DNA of 58,370 nucleotides from Paenibacillus sp. Root52 (lineage in GTDB: Bacteria > Bacillota > Bacilli > Paenibacillales > Paenibacillaceae): contig NZ_LMFO01000020.1 in NCBI RefSeq assembly GCF_001426865.1, positions 1-58,370 on the forward strand. Direction: 5' to 3'. The notes below the pieces were generated by a model, which saw only the letters and a program-made list of their open reading frames with translations, did not search any database and had not been told where the DNA came from. The position numbers and the translations under genes are program-made. Of the stretch, positions 57,523 through 58,370 are shown one piece after another. The stretch's first letter is position 1. Every line of letters starts with the position of its first letter.

Positions 57523-58296
57523 TTAACTAATAGGTTTCACTGCTTCCACGCGTAAACGTTTATAATCAGCATAAATTGCGTCTTGTTTCCAGAGCTTTGG
57601 CACAACAAGCTTACTTGTCTCAATGCAGATCTCATCTATCTGTTCTGAATGCAGCCCTTCAAAATAATCTCCGCCAAATTGGGATAACCAGCCCTCGATT
57701 CCCTGTTCTCCATCTGACAGCTTAGTTGGTCGGTCATAATGATAGGCCTGTCGCACCATAAATCCTTGTTTCTCCAAAAGCGAGCTATACGCTCCGATCG
57801 TTGGAAAATACCACGGATTTCTAGCCGATGCATTCATACCTGTGCTGCGCTCTAACACCTGTTCCAGTGCATGAATAATAGTGTCAACATTCCCTTTCCC
57901 GCCAAACTCAGCCACGAAACGCCCTCCCGGCTTCAATGCATTCCATACACTGCTGACCACAAGTTGGGGATCACGCATCCAATGTAGAGCGGCGTTAGAG
58001 AAGATGGCATCAAAAAGCCTGTTTGTCTCAAAATGATGACCGTCTCCTTCCCTAAATTCAAGATGGGGATACTTGTCGCGCGCACGCTGAATCATGTCTG
58101 AGGATGCATCTATACCAACGGTTTCAACCTCGTACAAAGATATCTCATGTGTCAGATCTCCTGTTCCGCAGCCCAAATCTAATATATAGTCACCCTTCTT
58201 AGGCTGTAACAACGAAATAAGATTTTTGCCGTACCCCGAAACAAAAGCCAGTTTATTGTCGTATTCATCTGCCCTCCATTGATTCAATGATTGCAT
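57523..58296 (-). CDS. Class I SAM-dependent methyltransferase, trans-aconitate methyltransferase-like
   Basis: 257 residues. SAM-binding motif I LDLGCGTGDLTHEI, acidic loop VGIDASSDMIQRARDKYP, motif II FDAIFSNAALHWM, and a KPGGRFVAEFGG strand. NAALHW is typical of the Tam/trans-aconitate and related small-acid methyltransferases. The substrate is not determinable. ATG 58296 is chosen with AAGGTGG 5 nt upstream; the GTG at 58341 has no site. Transcribed alone, ending at its own terminator. Its promoter should lie in the last ~70 nt of the window or beyond. Confidence 0.82.
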   Translation of the reverse strand: MQSLNQWRADEYDNKLAFVSGYGKNLISLLQPKKGDYILDLGCGTGDLTHEISLYEVETVGIDASSDMIQRARDKYPHLEFREGDGHHFETNRLFDAIFSNAALHWMRDPQLVVSSVWNALKPGGRFVAEFGGKGNVDTIIHALEQVLERSTGMNASARNPWYFPTIGAYSSLLEKQGFMVRQAYHYDRPTKLSDGEQGIEGWLSQFGGDYFEGLHSEQIDEICIETSKLVVPKLWKQDAIYADYKRLRVEAVKPIS

Positions 58297-58370
58297 CTGT
58301 ACCACCTTCGCTTTCATCGTTGATACACTTAATTGTGGCACAAAACATCTTATTAATAAAATATATAAAT

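Noticed and set aside
57523..58341. The longer methyltransferase start at GTG 58341
   Set aside because: No Shine-Dalgarno precedes it, whereas AAGGTGG precedes the ATG at 58296.
51376..58370. A prophage, transposon or defence island beyond the tRNA
   Set aside because: Only a transporter, a protease and a methyltransferase are present. No integrase, transposase, terminal repeats or nuclease was seen. The methyltransferase lacks DNA-methylase motifs.

Overview
The window looks like a chromosomal segment of a Paenibacillus-type endospore former (Bacillales, Firmicutes). Apart from the last ~7 kb, everything is on the minus strand, in an order that closely follows the spore-former core cluster known from Bacillus subtilis: safA / pheA-pheB / obg-spo0B-rpmA-prp-rplU / spoIVFB-spoIVFA / minD-minC / mreD-mreC-mreB / radC-maf-spoIIB / folC-valS / spoVID / hemL-hemB-hemD-hemC-hemX-hemA / engB-lonA-lonB / clpX-tig-ysoA. 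Differences from that template point to Paenibacillus: an RNase E/G gene, a clpP next to clpX, a CobA-HemD fusion with a precorrin-2 dehydrogenase inside the heme operon, murC behind folC, and a membrane-anchored Spo0B.

Region by region (minus-strand transcription, so read from high to low coordinates). 1-590: the first ~30 nt of a 16S rRNA gene, its leader with boxA, and two tandem rrn promoters. 591-2213: a SafA-like LysM spore-coat protein. 2412-8279: branched-chain aminotransferase, then a tightly overlapping hom-thrC-thrB-pheA operon and the ACT protein PheB (threonine and phenylalanine synthesis). 8591-13204: obg, spo0B, the ribosomal L27/Prp/L21 operon with a leader, and RNase G. 13312-19485: the sporulation protease pair SpoIVFA/FB, the division-site genes minC/minD and the cell-shape genes mreBCD. 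19691-22725: radC, maf, a small membrane protein and SpoIIB. 22944-28823: a valS-folC-murC operon behind a valine T-box riboswitch. 29005-39481: spoVID, then a heme/siroheme gene set. 39889-50940: engB, two Lon proteases, ispG, clpX, clpP, trigger factor and a YsoA-like protein. 51302-51375: tRNA-Arg(UCU) on the plus strand. 51376-58370: accessory genes, namely an MFS exporter (+), a large cell-surface subtilase (-) and a SAM methyltransferase (-).

The genes mostly serve vegetative growth (translation, amino acids, heme, wall, division, proteolysis) interleaved with sporulation functions: phosphorelay Spo0B, engulfment SpoIIB, pro-sigma-K processing SpoIVFA/FB, coat SafA and SpoVID, forespore LonB. 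Candidate compartment-specific promoters support this: sigma-E-like sites before the safA and spoIVFA homologues and a sigma-F/G-like site before lonB.

No mobile element, CRISPR array or defence system is visible, and I found no clearly new multi-gene system. The most notable signals are a direct duplication of the tRNA-Arg 3' end with its terminator at the edge of the conserved block, an apparent ATT start codon for the YsoA-like gene, the membrane-anchored Spo0B, paired CGCG/His motifs in the SafA-like protein, the large acidic insert in the subtilase, and two strong inverted repeats between mreB and mreC.
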